A stretch of 64,000 nucleotides of DNA from Tethya wilhelma (GCA_964030475.1 CAXIPT010000002.1:11813426-11877425), one strand, 5' to 3'. Counted from the stretch's first letter, positions 47,017-56,793 are shown. Program-made: numbers and translations. Notes: a model not told the origin generated them from the letters alone.

Positions 47017-48822
47017 ATGCCCGTCAGGAAAGTCCTTATGGCAAGATCAAGAGTTTCATCATCTGTTCCTGTATTAGTGTTAGTTTTGTTGATGTTAACT
47101 TCTCCTATATTCTGTCGTAATGGGGCCATTAGTATATCTAAAGATTCGTTACAAAGACAGTATGATCTTATCATCTATGCTGCTACTCCTGCTGGGTTTG
47201 CTGCAGCTTTGGCAGCAAAAGAAAGTGGTGTTGACTCTGTCTTGCTCATAGAACCAACATCTCATGTAGGTGGTATGGCCTCTCCTGGGGGCATTGGGTT
47301 ACGGGACTGTGTTCGTGACGAAATAAGAATCAACAATTCCACTCAGTACCAGTGGGCCATGCGCAATGCTGAATTCTATAACGTATCTGATCCAGTCTGG
47401 CAGCCTGATAATTGGGTTGGAGAGCTAATGTTTCTTGAAATGCTTGACGATTACGATGTTGAGTTACTGCTGAATACGAATTTTATTGAGGGTTCTGAAG
47501 GTGTGATTGTATCAAAGGGTAGTGATGGTCACACAAGGATAACTGGACTTCATCTCGAATCAGGAGAGAAGATCCACTGTAAATATTTCATAGATGCAAG
47601 CTACGAAGGGGAAGTAATGATGGCAACTGAGGTTGTGAGTTACACATATGGGCGTGAACATAAGGACTTGTACAACGAAAGTTATGCTGGAGTCACCGAA
47701 TCCTCTATTGCTCAATTCAAAACAATCATTAATCCATATATTTCGGATGGCCACACACGTACTTTGTTAAAGTGGGTTCAAGATAAGCCTGATCCATGGG
47801 ACCATTTGGGGGAAAGTGATCAGAATGTGATGGCTTACTCATTTCGTGCCTGCTTGACAGGAAATGAGAGTAACAAGGTACCCTTTAGTCCACCACCAGG
47901 TTATGATCCAATGGATTTCGAATTGTTACGACGCTATTTAATGGAGGAGTTTGCAGCTGGATTGAGTCCAATTCTTCCCTGGGAAACACTTCCCTATAAT
48001 GGATACCCAAAGAAGGATAACAAGTCAATGAAGTTTGATGCCTGTTGTGGATACTCACCAATTGGAATTGATGCTCCTGGATTGGCTGCTGACTACCCAG
48101 TGGCAAATAGGTCTCGGAGAAAAGAAATCTACGATGAACACAAGTACTATGTACAAGGACTAATGTGGTTTTGGGTAAATGATACATCTCTATCTGAAAA
48201 TACTCGGAAATACGTGAACAGGTATGGTCTATGTAAAGATGAGTGGCCTGATAATGGTCATTTCCCACCACAGTTGTATGTACGTGAAGCAGTCAGAATG
48301 ATAGGTGACCATGTGTACACTCAGAATGATCGAATAAGCTCTTCACATGATGATGGATGTAGAGATACCTCGATTGCTCTTGGCTCGTGGGCATTTGACA
48401 TTCATGAAATGCAGCGCATTGCTGTTACAGACAAACGAACAAAAATGCCCATGGTCTTTAATGAAGGTCTCACTTACCCAGGTAATGGTGGTTCATTAAC
48501 ATTCGAGCTTCCTTATTACATATTGCTGCCTAAGAAAAGTGAAATGGTCAACCTTGCTGTTCCTAACTGTCCCTCAGTGTCTCACGTTGCATTTGCTGCA
48601 ATCCGAGAAGAACCGACCTTGTGGCAGATGGGTCAGGCTGCTGGAACTGCAGTTGGTGTTGCTCTTATGACTGATAGAGAAGGGAAAATTCCGCTGCAAG
48701 AGGTCCCAACTGATCAAATACAGAGTTTACTCCTAGAGCAGGGCACCTTTGTTCATTGGCCCGTACGAGCTAGTTGCCTTGACCCAAAACCTGTTGGTGA
48801 TTATGATCCTGTTAGTTTATAG
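47017..48822 (+). CDS. FAD-1: secreted FAD-dependent oxidoreductase, intronless
   Basis: A single open frame of 601 residues. The N-terminus has a signal peptide (SSVPVLVLVLLMLTSPIFC, cleavage likely after it); a second in-frame ATG at 47038 would still keep it. Residues 49-90 form the Rossmann dinucleotide-binding region (YDLIIYAATPAGFAAALAAK, then LLIEPTSHVGGMASPGG). Further family landmarks are DASYEGEVMMAT, the YTYGRE motif, DPWDHLGESD, PPPGYDPMDFELLRRYL, the block around 366-390 (RRKEIYDEHKYYVQGLMWFW), FPPQLYVREAVRMIGD and the C-terminal NLAVPNCPSVSHVAFAAIRE. From knowledge of the family these match the bacterial FAD_oxidored group (PF12831, annotated as FAD-dependent or xanthan-lyase-like oxidoreductases). 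The substrate is unknown. The first glycine of the usual GxxPxG stretch is alanine. Absence of introns contrasts with every gene to the left. Several N-glycosylation sites suggest passage through the secretory route. Confidence 0.9.
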   Translation: MPVRKVLMARSRVSSSVPVLVLVLLMLTSPIFCRNGAISISKDSLQRQYDLIIYAATPAGFAAALAAKESGVDSVLLIEPTSHVGGMASPGGIGLRDCVRDEIRINNSTQYQWAMRNAEFYNVSDPVWQPDNWVGELMFLEMLDDYDVELLLNTNFIEGSEGVIVSKGSDGHTRITGLHLESGEKIHCKYFIDASYEGEVMMATEVVSYTYGREHKDLYNESYAGVTESSIAQFKTIINPYISDGHTRTLLKWVQDKPDPWDHLGESDQNVMAYSFRACLTGNESNKVPFSPPPGYDPMDFELLRRYLMEEFAAGLSPILPWETLPYNGYPKKDNKSMKFDACCGYSPIGIDAPGLAADYPVANRSRRKEIYDEHKYYVQGLMWFWVNDTSLSENTRKYVNRYGLCKDEWPDNGHFPPQLYVREAVRMIGDHVYTQNDRISSSHDDGCRDTSIALGSWAFDIHEMQRIAVTDKRTKMPMVFNEGLTYPGNGGSLTFELPYYILLPKKSEMVNLAVPNCPSVSHVAFAAIREEPTLWQMGQAAGTAVGVALMTDREGKIPLQEVPTDQIQSLLLEQGTFVHWPVRASCLDPKPVGDYDPVSL

Positions 48823-49269
48823 TGTTTTTATGTATTTGTATTTATTTTATACCTCACTGCTGTCTTAGTATTCATCATTGCATAGATAATAATATTATAG
48901 CACTGATAGCAGGAGAATATGATCTCTATGATCATTGTGTATGTGGGCGCGCGTACCGGTATACCCCAGGCATATGCATGTGGCCGGCCACACCTACGTC
49001 ATGCCTTCCGGAATTCCATTAATATCACATGACATGATACGAGATCTGAATCAAACACGTACGTATAATTATATTACACAAAAACAGAAACGGCGTACGG
49101 AGGATCAATCTAGCCTGCTGTGGGTAGTCTATTATATATGCCTCTGTAAGTTTATTATACATTACTTAGTAACAAGAGTAAGACATAATATGTACTCTTA
49201 GTAATTGTTTCTTAATTTTTCCCAACAAAACCATCTCTAGAAAGAAAACGCTCGAGTGAGTGGAGTCCA
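48823..49269. other. FAD-1/FAD-2 spacer
   Basis: 447 bp, AT-rich with a CpG patch near 48946-49016. No other gene seen. Confidence 0.4.
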
Positions 49270-50060
49270 ATGGCAAGAGTTTCGTTATCCGTGAAACACC
49301 GTAGAGTTTCTCTGTCAGTGTTAGCGCTAGTGTTGTTGACGTTAGCTTCACCCATATTCTGTCGTAGTCGTGGGTTTAGTATACCGAAAGACTCATTACA
49401 AAAGAAGTATGATCTTATCATCTATGCTGCTACTCCTGCTGGAATAGCTGCAGCTTTGGCAGCAAAAGAAAGTGGTGTTGACTCCGTCCTGATCATAGAG
49501 CCAACATCTTATGTAGGTGGAATGGCCTCTCCTGGAGGCATTGGGTTACGTGACTGTGTTCGTGACGAAATAAGAATCAACAATTCCACTCAGTACCAGT
49601 GGGCCATGCGCAATGCTGAATTCTATAACGTATCTGATCCAGTCTGGCAGCCTGATAATTGGGTTGGAGAGCTAATGTTTCTTGAAATGCTTGACGATTA
49701 CGATGTTGAGTTACTGCTGAATACGAANATATTGAACTCTTTGAAATTCCCTATTACGTATTGCTACCTAAGAAGAAGGAAATGGTCAACCTTGCTGTTC
49801 CTAACTGTCCCTCAGTGTCTCACGTTGCATTTGCTGCAATTCGAGAGGAACCAACCTTGTGGCAGATGGGCCAGGCTGTTGGAACTGCAGTTGGTGTAGC
49901 TCTTATGACTGATAATGATGGGAAAACTCCCCTTCAAGAGGTCCCAACTGATCTAATACAGAGTTCACTCCTTGAACAGGGGACCTTTATTCATTGGCCT
50001 GTACGAGCTAGATGTTCTGACCCAAAACCTGTTGGTGATTATGATCCTGACAGTTTATAG
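49270..50060 (+). CDS. FAD-2: FAD-dependent oxidoreductase, middle lost at an assembly join
   Basis: The N-terminal part (49270-49727) has a signal peptide (SVLALVLLTLASPIFC) and the Rossmann region (YDLIIYAATPAGIAAALAAK) and stops at the N at 49728. The C-terminal part resumes in another frame at about 49730 (IELFEIPYYVLLPKKKEMVN and onward to DYDPDSL, stop at 50060). By comparison with FAD-1 about 1 kb, or some 340 residues, is missing, including the whole central domain. The 176 bp before the N (49552-49727) are identical to FAD-1 47305-47480, so either the assembly switched copies here or a recent gene conversion took place. The tail PVGDYDPDSL is nearly that of FAD-1, so these two are closest relatives. 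I take the break as an assembly effect and not as a true pseudogene. Confidence 0.75.
49728..49728. other. Assembly join (N) inside FAD-2
   Basis: The frame changes and about 1 kb of conserved coding sequence is absent across this N. Confidence 0.9.
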
Positions 50061-50486
50061 TGTGTGTTTTGTCATGTACTTATCTTGCATTTTGTATGTT
50101 TATACTATATATATATATATATTGTCGTGGCTGCATGTGCATTATATACTACTTTTTTTTTATGTATCATACTGTGATTAAAAATCATGATTATTTAAGA
50201 TTCTAATATTTTTTTGGACTCAAAATGATGCACTTTTGGTGAACCTAACCTCATGTTGAATGGTTACAGCGGATTTGATCAGGTCCATGTGACATAAACA
50301 TGACCCTGTAACCCGGATCTCAAGATGGTGTTTATTTATGAGTTCAACACTCAACACCTGATACAACATCCTGTCCACTTATATAAGGAAATAAGCATAC
50401 CAGCATCATGTGATAAGGGGGAGGGCCTCGACACAACGTTTGGGGTCAAAGTCCAAATTCCGAGTTGCAGTTGCACTTTGCCCAAA
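50061..50486. promoter_or_regulatory. FAD-2/FAD-3 spacer and FAD-3 5' flank
   Basis: Contains a short AT dinucleotide repeat (50107-50121), AT-rich 3' flank, and from about 50280 a less AT-rich 5' flank with a DR1-like site (50443-50455). An open frame extends upstream of the FAD-3 start to 50325, but the sister genes do not have this extension. Confidence 0.45.
50443..50455 (+). promoter_or_regulatory. DR1-like element GGGTCAAAGTCCA
   Basis: It contains CAAAGTCCA, the half-site arrangement preferred by HNF4 in vertebrates, 31 bp upstream of the FAD-3 start codon. Confidence 0.4.
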
Positions 50487-52259
50487 ATGTTCCACTCGCT
50501 TCTGAATCCGTGTAAAAATGATTGGACCAGCAGCAGAGTTACCCTGATTGTGGTGGTACTGTTAGTTTCATCCACATTCTGTGGTAACCATGGTAATAAT
50601 ATGTCGAAAACTGGTGATTCAATTATTGACTATGATCTTATCATCTATGCTGCTACTCCTGCTGGGTTTGCTGCAGCTTTGGCAGCAAAAGAAAGTGATG
50701 TTGACTCTGTCCTGATCATAGAACCAACATCTTATGTAGGTGGAATGGCCTCTCCTGGAGGCATTGGGTTACGGGACTGTAATCAAGAGGCAATCAGAAA
50801 GAACAACTCTACACAGTACACATGGGGGATGAGACTCGCTGAATTCTATGATGTGACCAAACCAGTCTGGCAACCTGACAACTGGGCTGGGGAACTCATG
50901 TTTATTGAAATGCTTTATGAGCACGACATTGAATTACGACTGAATACAAACTTTATTGAGGGTTCTGAAGGAGTGATAACATCTGTCAGTAGTGATGGTC
51001 TTCAAAGGATAACTGGACTCCATCTTGAATCAGGAGAGGTAGTCAACTGTAAGTATTTCATAGATGCAAGCTACGAAGGGGAAGTAATGATGGCAACTGG
51101 AGCTGTGAGTTACACATACGGACGAGAGAGCAAGACACAGTACAATGAAATTTTGGGCGGAATTTCTACTGGTTCAATTGGACAATTTCAACTAATAATT
51201 GATCCATATTATCATAATGGAACTCTTTTGAAGTGGATACAAAATGGCCCAGATCCATGGGACCACTTGGGAGAAAAAGACAATAATTTGATGGCATATT
51301 CATTTCGTGCTTGCATAACAAATGAAGCTGGTAATCTAGTTCCATTTAGTAAACCACCTGGATATGACCCAATGGATTTTGAGCTTCAGCGCCGATATTT
51401 ATTAGCAGAATTAGGAGAACAGATACAACCAGATCAACCATGGCATACCTACCCATACAGTGGATATCCGAAAAGCAAGAATATGAAGCACGATGCCTGT
51501 TGTGGAAAGTCACCAGTCGGAATTGATGCAGTAGGATTGGCTGCAGATTATCCAGTGGCGAATAGGTCTCGGAGAAAAGAAATCTACGATGAACACAAGT
51601 ACTATGTACAAGGACTCATGTGGTTTTGGGCCAATGATTCAGCTGTGCCTGAAAAGATTCGTAATGAAATCAATGAATATGGTTTGTGTAAAGATGAATG
51701 GCCTCATAATGGTCATTTCCCACCACAGTTATATGTACGTGAAGCAGCCAGAATGATAGGTGACCAGGTGTACACTCAGAACGATCGGATAAGTGCCTCA
51801 CTTAAAAATGGATGTAGAGAAGACTCAATTGCTATTGGCTCGTGGGGATTGGATATTCACGAAATGCAACGAGTGGTTGTTGAAAACGACAGAACTGGTA
51901 GAAAAATGGTCTATAATGAAGGTCTAACATCACCTGGTGACGGAGGTACATATATGTTTGAACTTCCCTATTACATTTTACTGCCTAAGAAAAAGGAAAT
52001 GGTCAACCTTGCTGTTCCTAACTGTCCCTCAGTCTCTCATGTTGCGTTTGCTGCAATTCGTGAAGAGCCAACCTTGTGGCAATTGGGTCAGGCTGCTGGA
52101 ACTGCAGTTGGTGTAGCTCTTAAGACTGATAACGATGGAAGATTGGCTCTACAAGATTTATCAACTGATCAGATTCAAAGTTCACTCCTTGAACAGGGCA
52201 CCTTCATTCATTGGCCACCAAGACCCAGCTGCCACACAACACCAGATTATGCTGTATAA
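50487..52259 (+). CDS. FAD-3: secreted FAD-dependent oxidoreductase, intronless
   Basis: 590 residues. I chose the ATG at 50487 because it aligns with the starts of the sister genes (MFHSLLNPCKNDWTSSRVTL) and puts a signal peptide (LIVVVLLVSSTFCG) at the N-terminus; the in-frame ATG at 50325 would bury it behind 54 extra residues. Rossmann region YDLIIYAATPAGFAAALAAK, then LIIEPTSYVGGMASPGG. Downstream landmarks are all present: DASYEGEVMMATGA, YTYGRESKTQY, DPWDHLGEKDNN, KPPGYDPMDFELQRRYL, the RRKEIYDEHKYYVQGLMWFW block, FPPQLYVREAARMIGDQ, NLAVPNCPSVSHVAFAAIRE. No frameshift. It shares long stretches with FAD-6 (for example SIAIGSWGLDIHEMQRVVVE and NEGLTSPGDGG), so these are probably close duplicates or linked by conversion. 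It lies between the damaged FAD-2 and FAD-4 on the same strand; short spacers but no sign of co-transcription. Confidence 0.9.
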   Translation: MFHSLLNPCKNDWTSSRVTLIVVVLLVSSTFCGNHGNNMSKTGDSIIDYDLIIYAATPAGFAAALAAKESDVDSVLIIEPTSYVGGMASPGGIGLRDCNQEAIRKNNSTQYTWGMRLAEFYDVTKPVWQPDNWAGELMFIEMLYEHDIELRLNTNFIEGSEGVITSVSSDGLQRITGLHLESGEVVNCKYFIDASYEGEVMMATGAVSYTYGRESKTQYNEILGGISTGSIGQFQLIIDPYYHNGTLLKWIQNGPDPWDHLGEKDNNLMAYSFRACITNEAGNLVPFSKPPGYDPMDFELQRRYLLAELGEQIQPDQPWHTYPYSGYPKSKNMKHDACCGKSPVGIDAVGLAADYPVANRSRRKEIYDEHKYYVQGLMWFWANDSAVPEKIRNEINEYGLCKDEWPHNGHFPPQLYVREAARMIGDQVYTQNDRISASLKNGCREDSIAIGSWGLDIHEMQRVVVENDRTGRKMVYNEGLTSPGDGGTYMFELPYYILLPKKKEMVNLAVPNCPSVSHVAFAAIREEPTLWQLGQAAGTAVGVALKTDNDGRLALQDLSTDQIQSSLLEQGTFIHWPPRPSCHTTPDYAV

Positions 52260-52436
52260 TCTTGTGATTACATTTTTGCCGAAATACTTTTTTCCACTTA
52301 AAATTATTTATAATAGCTAACCTGTAGCTGTCAATGTGCAACATGTCACTATATATATATTATATGCTTTGTCATCACATGATAACAATAGATTCTAATC
52401 TCTTGTTCAGTCTATGCTGATGGTTAGGTAATGAAT

Positions 52437-52449
52437 AGTTCAAAGTTCA
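52437..52449 (+). promoter_or_regulatory. DR1-like element AGTTCAAAGTTCA
   Basis: Two identical AGTTCA half-sites with one-base spacing, 10 bp before the FAD-4 start codon. That close, it may lie in the transcript. Confidence 0.35.
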
Positions 52450-52459
52450 AAAGTTGGAT

Positions 52460-54238
52460 ATGGTCCTTTTGTTATCCAGAATTTTCCAAAGAAATCAATG
52501 CAAGAATGATCTTTGGACCAAGTTGACTCTGATGGTACTGTTGGTTTCATCTTTACCTATAGCTATATTCTGTAGTAATCATGGTTTCAGTTTTTCAAAG
52601 ACAACTGAGTATGATCTAATCATCTATGCTGCTACTCCTGCTGGGTTTGCTGCAGCTTTGGCAGCAAAAGAAAGTGGTGCTGACTCTGTCTTGCTCATAG
52701 AACCAACATCTTATGTAGGTGGAATGGCCTCTCCTGGGGGCATTGGGTTGTGTGACTGTTATTATGAGAAAATCAGAAAGAACAATTCTACACAGTACAG
52801 ATGGGCGATGACACTTGCTGATTTCTATAATGTGACTGAACCAGTCTGGCAGCCTGACAACTGGGCCGGGGAGCTCATGTTTATTGAAATGCTTCATGAG
52901 CACGACATTGAGTTACGACTGAATACAAACTTTATTGAGGGTTCTGAAGGAGTGATAACATCTGTCGGTAGTGACGGTCTTCAAAGGATAACTGGACTCC
53001 ATCTTGAATCGGGAGAGGTAGTCAACTGTAAGTATTTCATAGATGCAAGCTATGAAGGGGAAGTAATGATGGCAACTGGAGCTGTGAGTTACACATACGG
53101 ACGAGAGAGCAAGACACAGTACAATGAAGGTATAGGTGGAATTTCTGCTGGTTCAATTGGACAATTTCAACTAATAATTGATCCATACTATCATAATGGA
53201 ACTCTTTTGAAGTGGATACAGGAAGGCCCAGATCCATGGGACCATTTGGGAGAAAAGGACAATAATTTGATGGCATATTCATTTCGTGTTTGCTTAACAA
53301 ATGAAACTGAGAACAAAGTTCCCATTAGTGAACCACCTGGATATGACCCAATGGATTTTGAGCTTCACCGGCGATATTTGTTGGCGCAACTAGCCAAACA
53401 AATTCAACCAAGTCGACCTTGGGGTAATCTAAAATACAAAGCATATCCTTCTAACAAGAAAATGAAATATAATGCCTGTTGTGGAGAGTCTCCAATAGGA
53501 ATTGATGCTGTTGGATTGGCTGCAGACTACCCAGTGGCAAATAGGTCTCGGAGAAAAGAACTCTACCATGAACACAAGTACTATACACAAGGACTCATGT
53601 GGTTTTGGACCAATGATTCAGCTGTGCCTGAAGAGATTCGTAAGGAAATTAAGGAGTATGGTCTGTGTAAAGATGAGTGGCCTGATAATGGTCATTTCCC
53701 ACCACAGTTGTATGTACGTGAAGCAGTCAGAATGATAGGTGACCAGGTGTACACTCAGAACGACCGAATAAACTCTTCACTTGAGAATGGATGTAAAAAT
53801 GATTCAATTGCTGTTGCTTCTTGGGGATTTGACATTCACGAAATGCAACGAGTGGTAGTTAAAGACAACAGAACCGTTCAGAAGATGGTCTATAATGAAG
53901 GTCTAAGACCCTTTGACAATGGAGGCATGGCAATATTTGAACTGCCATATTATATTTTTCTACCGAAGAAAAGTGAAATGGTCAACCTTGCTGTTCCTAA
54001 CTGTCCCACAGTGTCTCACGTTGCATTTGCTGCAATTCGTGAAGAACCGATATTATGGCAAATGGGTCAGGCTGCTGGAACTGCAGTTGGTGTAGCTATT
54101 ATGACTGATAAAGATGGGAAAATTCCTCTACAAGATGTCTCAATTGATCAAATACAGAGCTCACTTCTTAAACAGGGGACCTTCATTCATTGGCCACCAA
54201 GACCCAGTTGCCACCCAACACCAGATCTAGACAATTAA
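52460..54238 (+). CDS. FAD-4: secreted FAD-dependent oxidoreductase, intronless
   Basis: 592 residues from the first ATG of the frame at 52460 (MVLLLSRIFQRNQCKNDLWT). The conserved RNQCKND stretch before the hydrophobic segment (LMVLLVSSLPIAIFC) recurs in FAD-6 and FAD-7, so their 5' coding ends are homologous. Rossmann region YDLIIYAATPAGFAAALAAK; the next loop reads GGIGLCDCYYEK, where most copies have LRDC. The central and C-terminal landmarks are intact (DPWDHLGEKDNN, EPPGYDPMDFELHRRYL, FPPQLYVREAVRMIGDQ, NLAVPNCPTVSHVAFAAIRE). The block before the WFW motif reads RRKELYHEHKYYTQGLMWFW, differing from sisters at three positions. No frameshift. The spacer to FAD-3 is only about 200 bp. Confidence 0.9.
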   Translation: MVLLLSRIFQRNQCKNDLWTKLTLMVLLVSSLPIAIFCSNHGFSFSKTTEYDLIIYAATPAGFAAALAAKESGADSVLLIEPTSYVGGMASPGGIGLCDCYYEKIRKNNSTQYRWAMTLADFYNVTEPVWQPDNWAGELMFIEMLHEHDIELRLNTNFIEGSEGVITSVGSDGLQRITGLHLESGEVVNCKYFIDASYEGEVMMATGAVSYTYGRESKTQYNEGIGGISAGSIGQFQLIIDPYYHNGTLLKWIQEGPDPWDHLGEKDNNLMAYSFRVCLTNETENKVPISEPPGYDPMDFELHRRYLLAQLAKQIQPSRPWGNLKYKAYPSNKKMKYNACCGESPIGIDAVGLAADYPVANRSRRKELYHEHKYYTQGLMWFWTNDSAVPEEIRKEIKEYGLCKDEWPDNGHFPPQLYVREAVRMIGDQVYTQNDRINSSLENGCKNDSIAVASWGFDIHEMQRVVVKDNRTVQKMVYNEGLRPFDNGGMAIFELPYYIFLPKKSEMVNLAVPNCPTVSHVAFAAIREEPILWQMGQAAGTAVGVAIMTDKDGKIPLQDVSIDQIQSSLLKQGTFIHWPPRPSCHPTPDLDN

Positions 54239-54268
54239 AGACAATAATTTATTATTAAGAATTTGATT

Positions 54269-54316
<48 letters not shown>

Positions 54317-54523
54317 ATATAATTATAATATTTCATTTATAATGAAGATTACTAAGCAAGCTAGCTCTTAGTTTCAGCTAGGAATTAGAACAATAATCAT
54401 TATTTTGGAGTTGTACTCATTTCTACACAACACCACCATAAAAACCCCTCACCACCAAAGTTCAAAGTGCAAATTAAACTCATACTCGCGTGATCAACTT
54501 TAAGTAAAAATCTAGCTACAACA
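54239..54523. promoter_or_regulatory. FAD-4/FAD-5 spacer with GT microsatellite and DR1-like site
   Basis: A GT run (about 54268-54315) lies just after FAD-4. A DR1-like AGTTCAAAGTGCA at 54459-54471 is 52 bp before the FAD-5 start codon. Confidence 0.45.
54459..54471 (+). promoter_or_regulatory. DR1-like element AGTTCAAAGTGCA
   Basis: AGTTCA and AGTGCA half-sites with one-base spacing upstream of FAD-5. Confidence 0.3.
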
Positions 54524-56293
54524 ATGTTGTATTCATCGTCCAAAGGTCTACTCCAGAATCAATCCAAGAATGACTGGACCAAGTTTGCCCTGATTTTGAT
54601 GGTACAACTGTTGATTTTCTCTCCAACTACATTCTGTGGTATAAACCAGGGGTTTACTTTTTCAAAGTCAAGTGACTATGATCTTATCATCTATGCTGCC
54701 ACTCCTGCTGGAATAGCTGCAGCTTTGGCAGCAAAAGAAAGTGGTGTTGACTCTGTCCTGATCATTGAACCAACATCTTATGTAGGTGGTATGGCCTCTC
54801 CTGGGGGCATTGGGTTAATTGATTGTGGCCATAACGAAATAAGAAACAATTCTACTCAATATAAATGGGCCATGAAAGTTGCAAAGTACTACCATGTTAC
54901 CAAGCCAGTCTGGCAACCTGACAACTGGGTTGGAGAATTAATGTTTCGTGAAATGCTTGACGATTACAATGTTGAGTTGCAACTTAATACAAACTTTATT
55001 GAGGGTTCTGAAGGAGTGATAACATCTGTCGGTAGTGATGGTCTCAAAAGGATAACTGGACTCCATCTTAAATCAGGAGAGGTAGTCAACTGTAAGTATT
55101 TCATAGATGCAAGCTACGAAGGGGAAGTAATGATGGCAACTGGAGCTGTGAGTTACACATACGGACGAGAAAGCAAGACACAGTACAATGAAAGTTTGGG
55201 CGGAATTTCTGCTGGTTCAATTGGACAATTTCAGCAAATCATTGATCCATATTATCAAAATGGAACTCTTTTGAAGTGGATACAAGAAGGCCCAGATCCA
55301 TGGGACCATTTGGGAGAAAAGGACAATAATTTAATGGCATATTCATTTCGTGCTTGCATAACAAATGAAACTGGTAATCTAGTTCCATTTAGTAAACCAC
55401 CTGGATATGACCCAATGGATTTTGAGCTTCAGCGCCGATATTTATTAGCACAACTTGGAGAACGGTTAGATCCAGTTCGACCGTGGTATAATCTACCATA
55501 TGTAGCTTATCCACAAACAAAAACAATGAAGTATGATGCCTGGCGTGGAAAGCCAGGATCTCCAATAGGCATCAATGTAGTTGGATCGGCTGCAGATTAC
55601 CCAGTGGCGAATAGGTCTCGGAGAAAAGAAATCTACGATGAACATAAGTACTATGTGCAAGGACTCATGTGGTTTTGGGCCAATGATTCAACTGTGCCTG
55701 AAGAAATTCGTAATGAAACTAATGAGTTTGGTCTGTGTAGAGATGAATGGCCAGATAATGGTCATTTCCCACCACAGTTGTATGTACGTGAAGCAGTCAG
55801 AATGATAGGTGACCAGGTGTACACTCAGAACGATAGAATAAACGCCTCACTTAAAAATGGATGTAGGAATGATTCGATTGGTGTTTCTTGGGGAGTTGAA
55901 ATTCACGAAATGCAGCGAGTGGTAGTTGAAGATAACAGAACTGTTCGTATGATGGTCTATAATGAAGGTTTTCAAAATTCAGGAATGCTAATTTTTGAAC
56001 TTCCCTATTACATTTTACTGCCTAAGAAAAAGGAAATGGTCAACCTTGCTGTTCCTAACTGTCCCTCAGTATCTCACGTTGCATTCTCTTCAATTCGTGT
56101 TGAACCAACCTTGTGGCAGTTGGGTCAGGCTGCTGGAACTGCAGTTGGTGTTGCTCTTAAGACTGATAATAATGGAGGAGTAGCTCTACAAGATGTCCCA
56201 GCAAATCATATACAAAGTTCACTTCTTAAACAGGGCACCTATATTCATTGGCCAGCACGAGCCAGCTGCCACTTCTCTAGCCTGAAGGTCTAA
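54524..56293 (+). CDS. FAD-5: secreted FAD-dependent oxidoreductase, intronless, most divergent copy
   Basis: 589 residues from MLYSSSKGLLQNQSKNDWTK. Signal-peptide-like segment ALILMVQLLIFSPTTFCG. Rossmann region YDLIIYAATPAGIAAALAAK. It differs from its sisters at several usually fixed places: the metal- or cofactor-like cysteine pair (DACCG in the others) reads DAWRGKPGS, so both cysteines are lost and three residues are inserted; GIDAVGLAADYP reads GINVVGSAADYP; IGLRDC reads IGLIDC; the late block has SWGVEIHEMQRV and a shorter loop (NEGFQNSGMLIF). The rest is intact (DPWDHLGEKDNN, KPPGYDPMDFELQRRYL, FPPQLYVREAVRMIGDQ, NLAVPNCPSVSHVAFSSIRV). These changes could mean altered substrate or relaxed constraint. 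Open frame throughout. Confidence 0.9.
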   Translation: MLYSSSKGLLQNQSKNDWTKFALILMVQLLIFSPTTFCGINQGFTFSKSSDYDLIIYAATPAGIAAALAAKESGVDSVLIIEPTSYVGGMASPGGIGLIDCGHNEIRNNSTQYKWAMKVAKYYHVTKPVWQPDNWVGELMFREMLDDYNVELQLNTNFIEGSEGVITSVGSDGLKRITGLHLKSGEVVNCKYFIDASYEGEVMMATGAVSYTYGRESKTQYNESLGGISAGSIGQFQQIIDPYYQNGTLLKWIQEGPDPWDHLGEKDNNLMAYSFRACITNETGNLVPFSKPPGYDPMDFELQRRYLLAQLGERLDPVRPWYNLPYVAYPQTKTMKYDAWRGKPGSPIGINVVGSAADYPVANRSRRKEIYDEHKYYVQGLMWFWANDSTVPEEIRNETNEFGLCRDEWPDNGHFPPQLYVREAVRMIGDQVYTQNDRINASLKNGCRNDSIGVSWGVEIHEMQRVVVEDNRTVRMMVYNEGFQNSGMLIFELPYYILLPKKKEMVNLAVPNCPSVSHVAFSSIRVEPTLWQLGQAAGTAVGVALKTDNNGGVALQDVPANHIQSSLLKQGTYIHWPARASCHFSSLKV

Positions 56294-56793
56294 CTTTGTT
56301 ATTAATAATATTATGTTATGTTGATCATGATCATTGTAGTTTTATTGGCTAGGAAACTCTTGTAGTACACTGACTAAGCATAGATAAACATTGCCTACAT
56401 TATTATATGCAATGAGTGCAGGGAAAAATTGCCTCGTGTTCAGTGACATCAATTAGTTAAAATCCTAAAATTCAAAAAAAAATTCAAAAGTATAAGCAAT
56501 GCAGTTATGTATCATAAGTTATGCTAGTTATAAGTTATCTAGTTTTTATTATTAATTTTATTATTATTATTATTATTATTATAATCTCTTGGTCCCTTGT
56601 ATCATAGACAATGGATACTATTCTACTGCTCCAGCATTATGTATTATCATGGTATAATATCCATGGTATTATTGTAGTATTTTGGCGTGCATACTCAGAC
56701 CATAGATACTACATAGTACACACTTGCTCAGACAGTGGGCGGGGCTGTACGCAATCCTAAGCTCGTTCTATCTCTCGTTAGCTATCAAATATC
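56294..56793. other. FAD-5/FAD-6 spacer
   Basis: 500 bp. AT-rich with an (ATT)n run at about 56550-56581. A GC-box-like GGGCGGGGCTGTA (56738-56750) and a CTCGTTCTATCTCTC stretch lie just before the FAD-6 start and are repeated upstream of FAD-7, so these two promoters are related. Confidence 0.5.

Noticed and set aside
50325..50486. Upstream extension of the FAD-3 frame to an earlier ATG
   Set aside because: 54 extra residues have no counterpart in the sister genes and would bury the signal peptide. The ATG at 50487 aligns with the sisters.
52616..53300. Minus-strand open frames inside the FAD genes
   Set aside because: They mirror the highly conserved + strand coding sequence and recur in each copy. 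No start context or domain.
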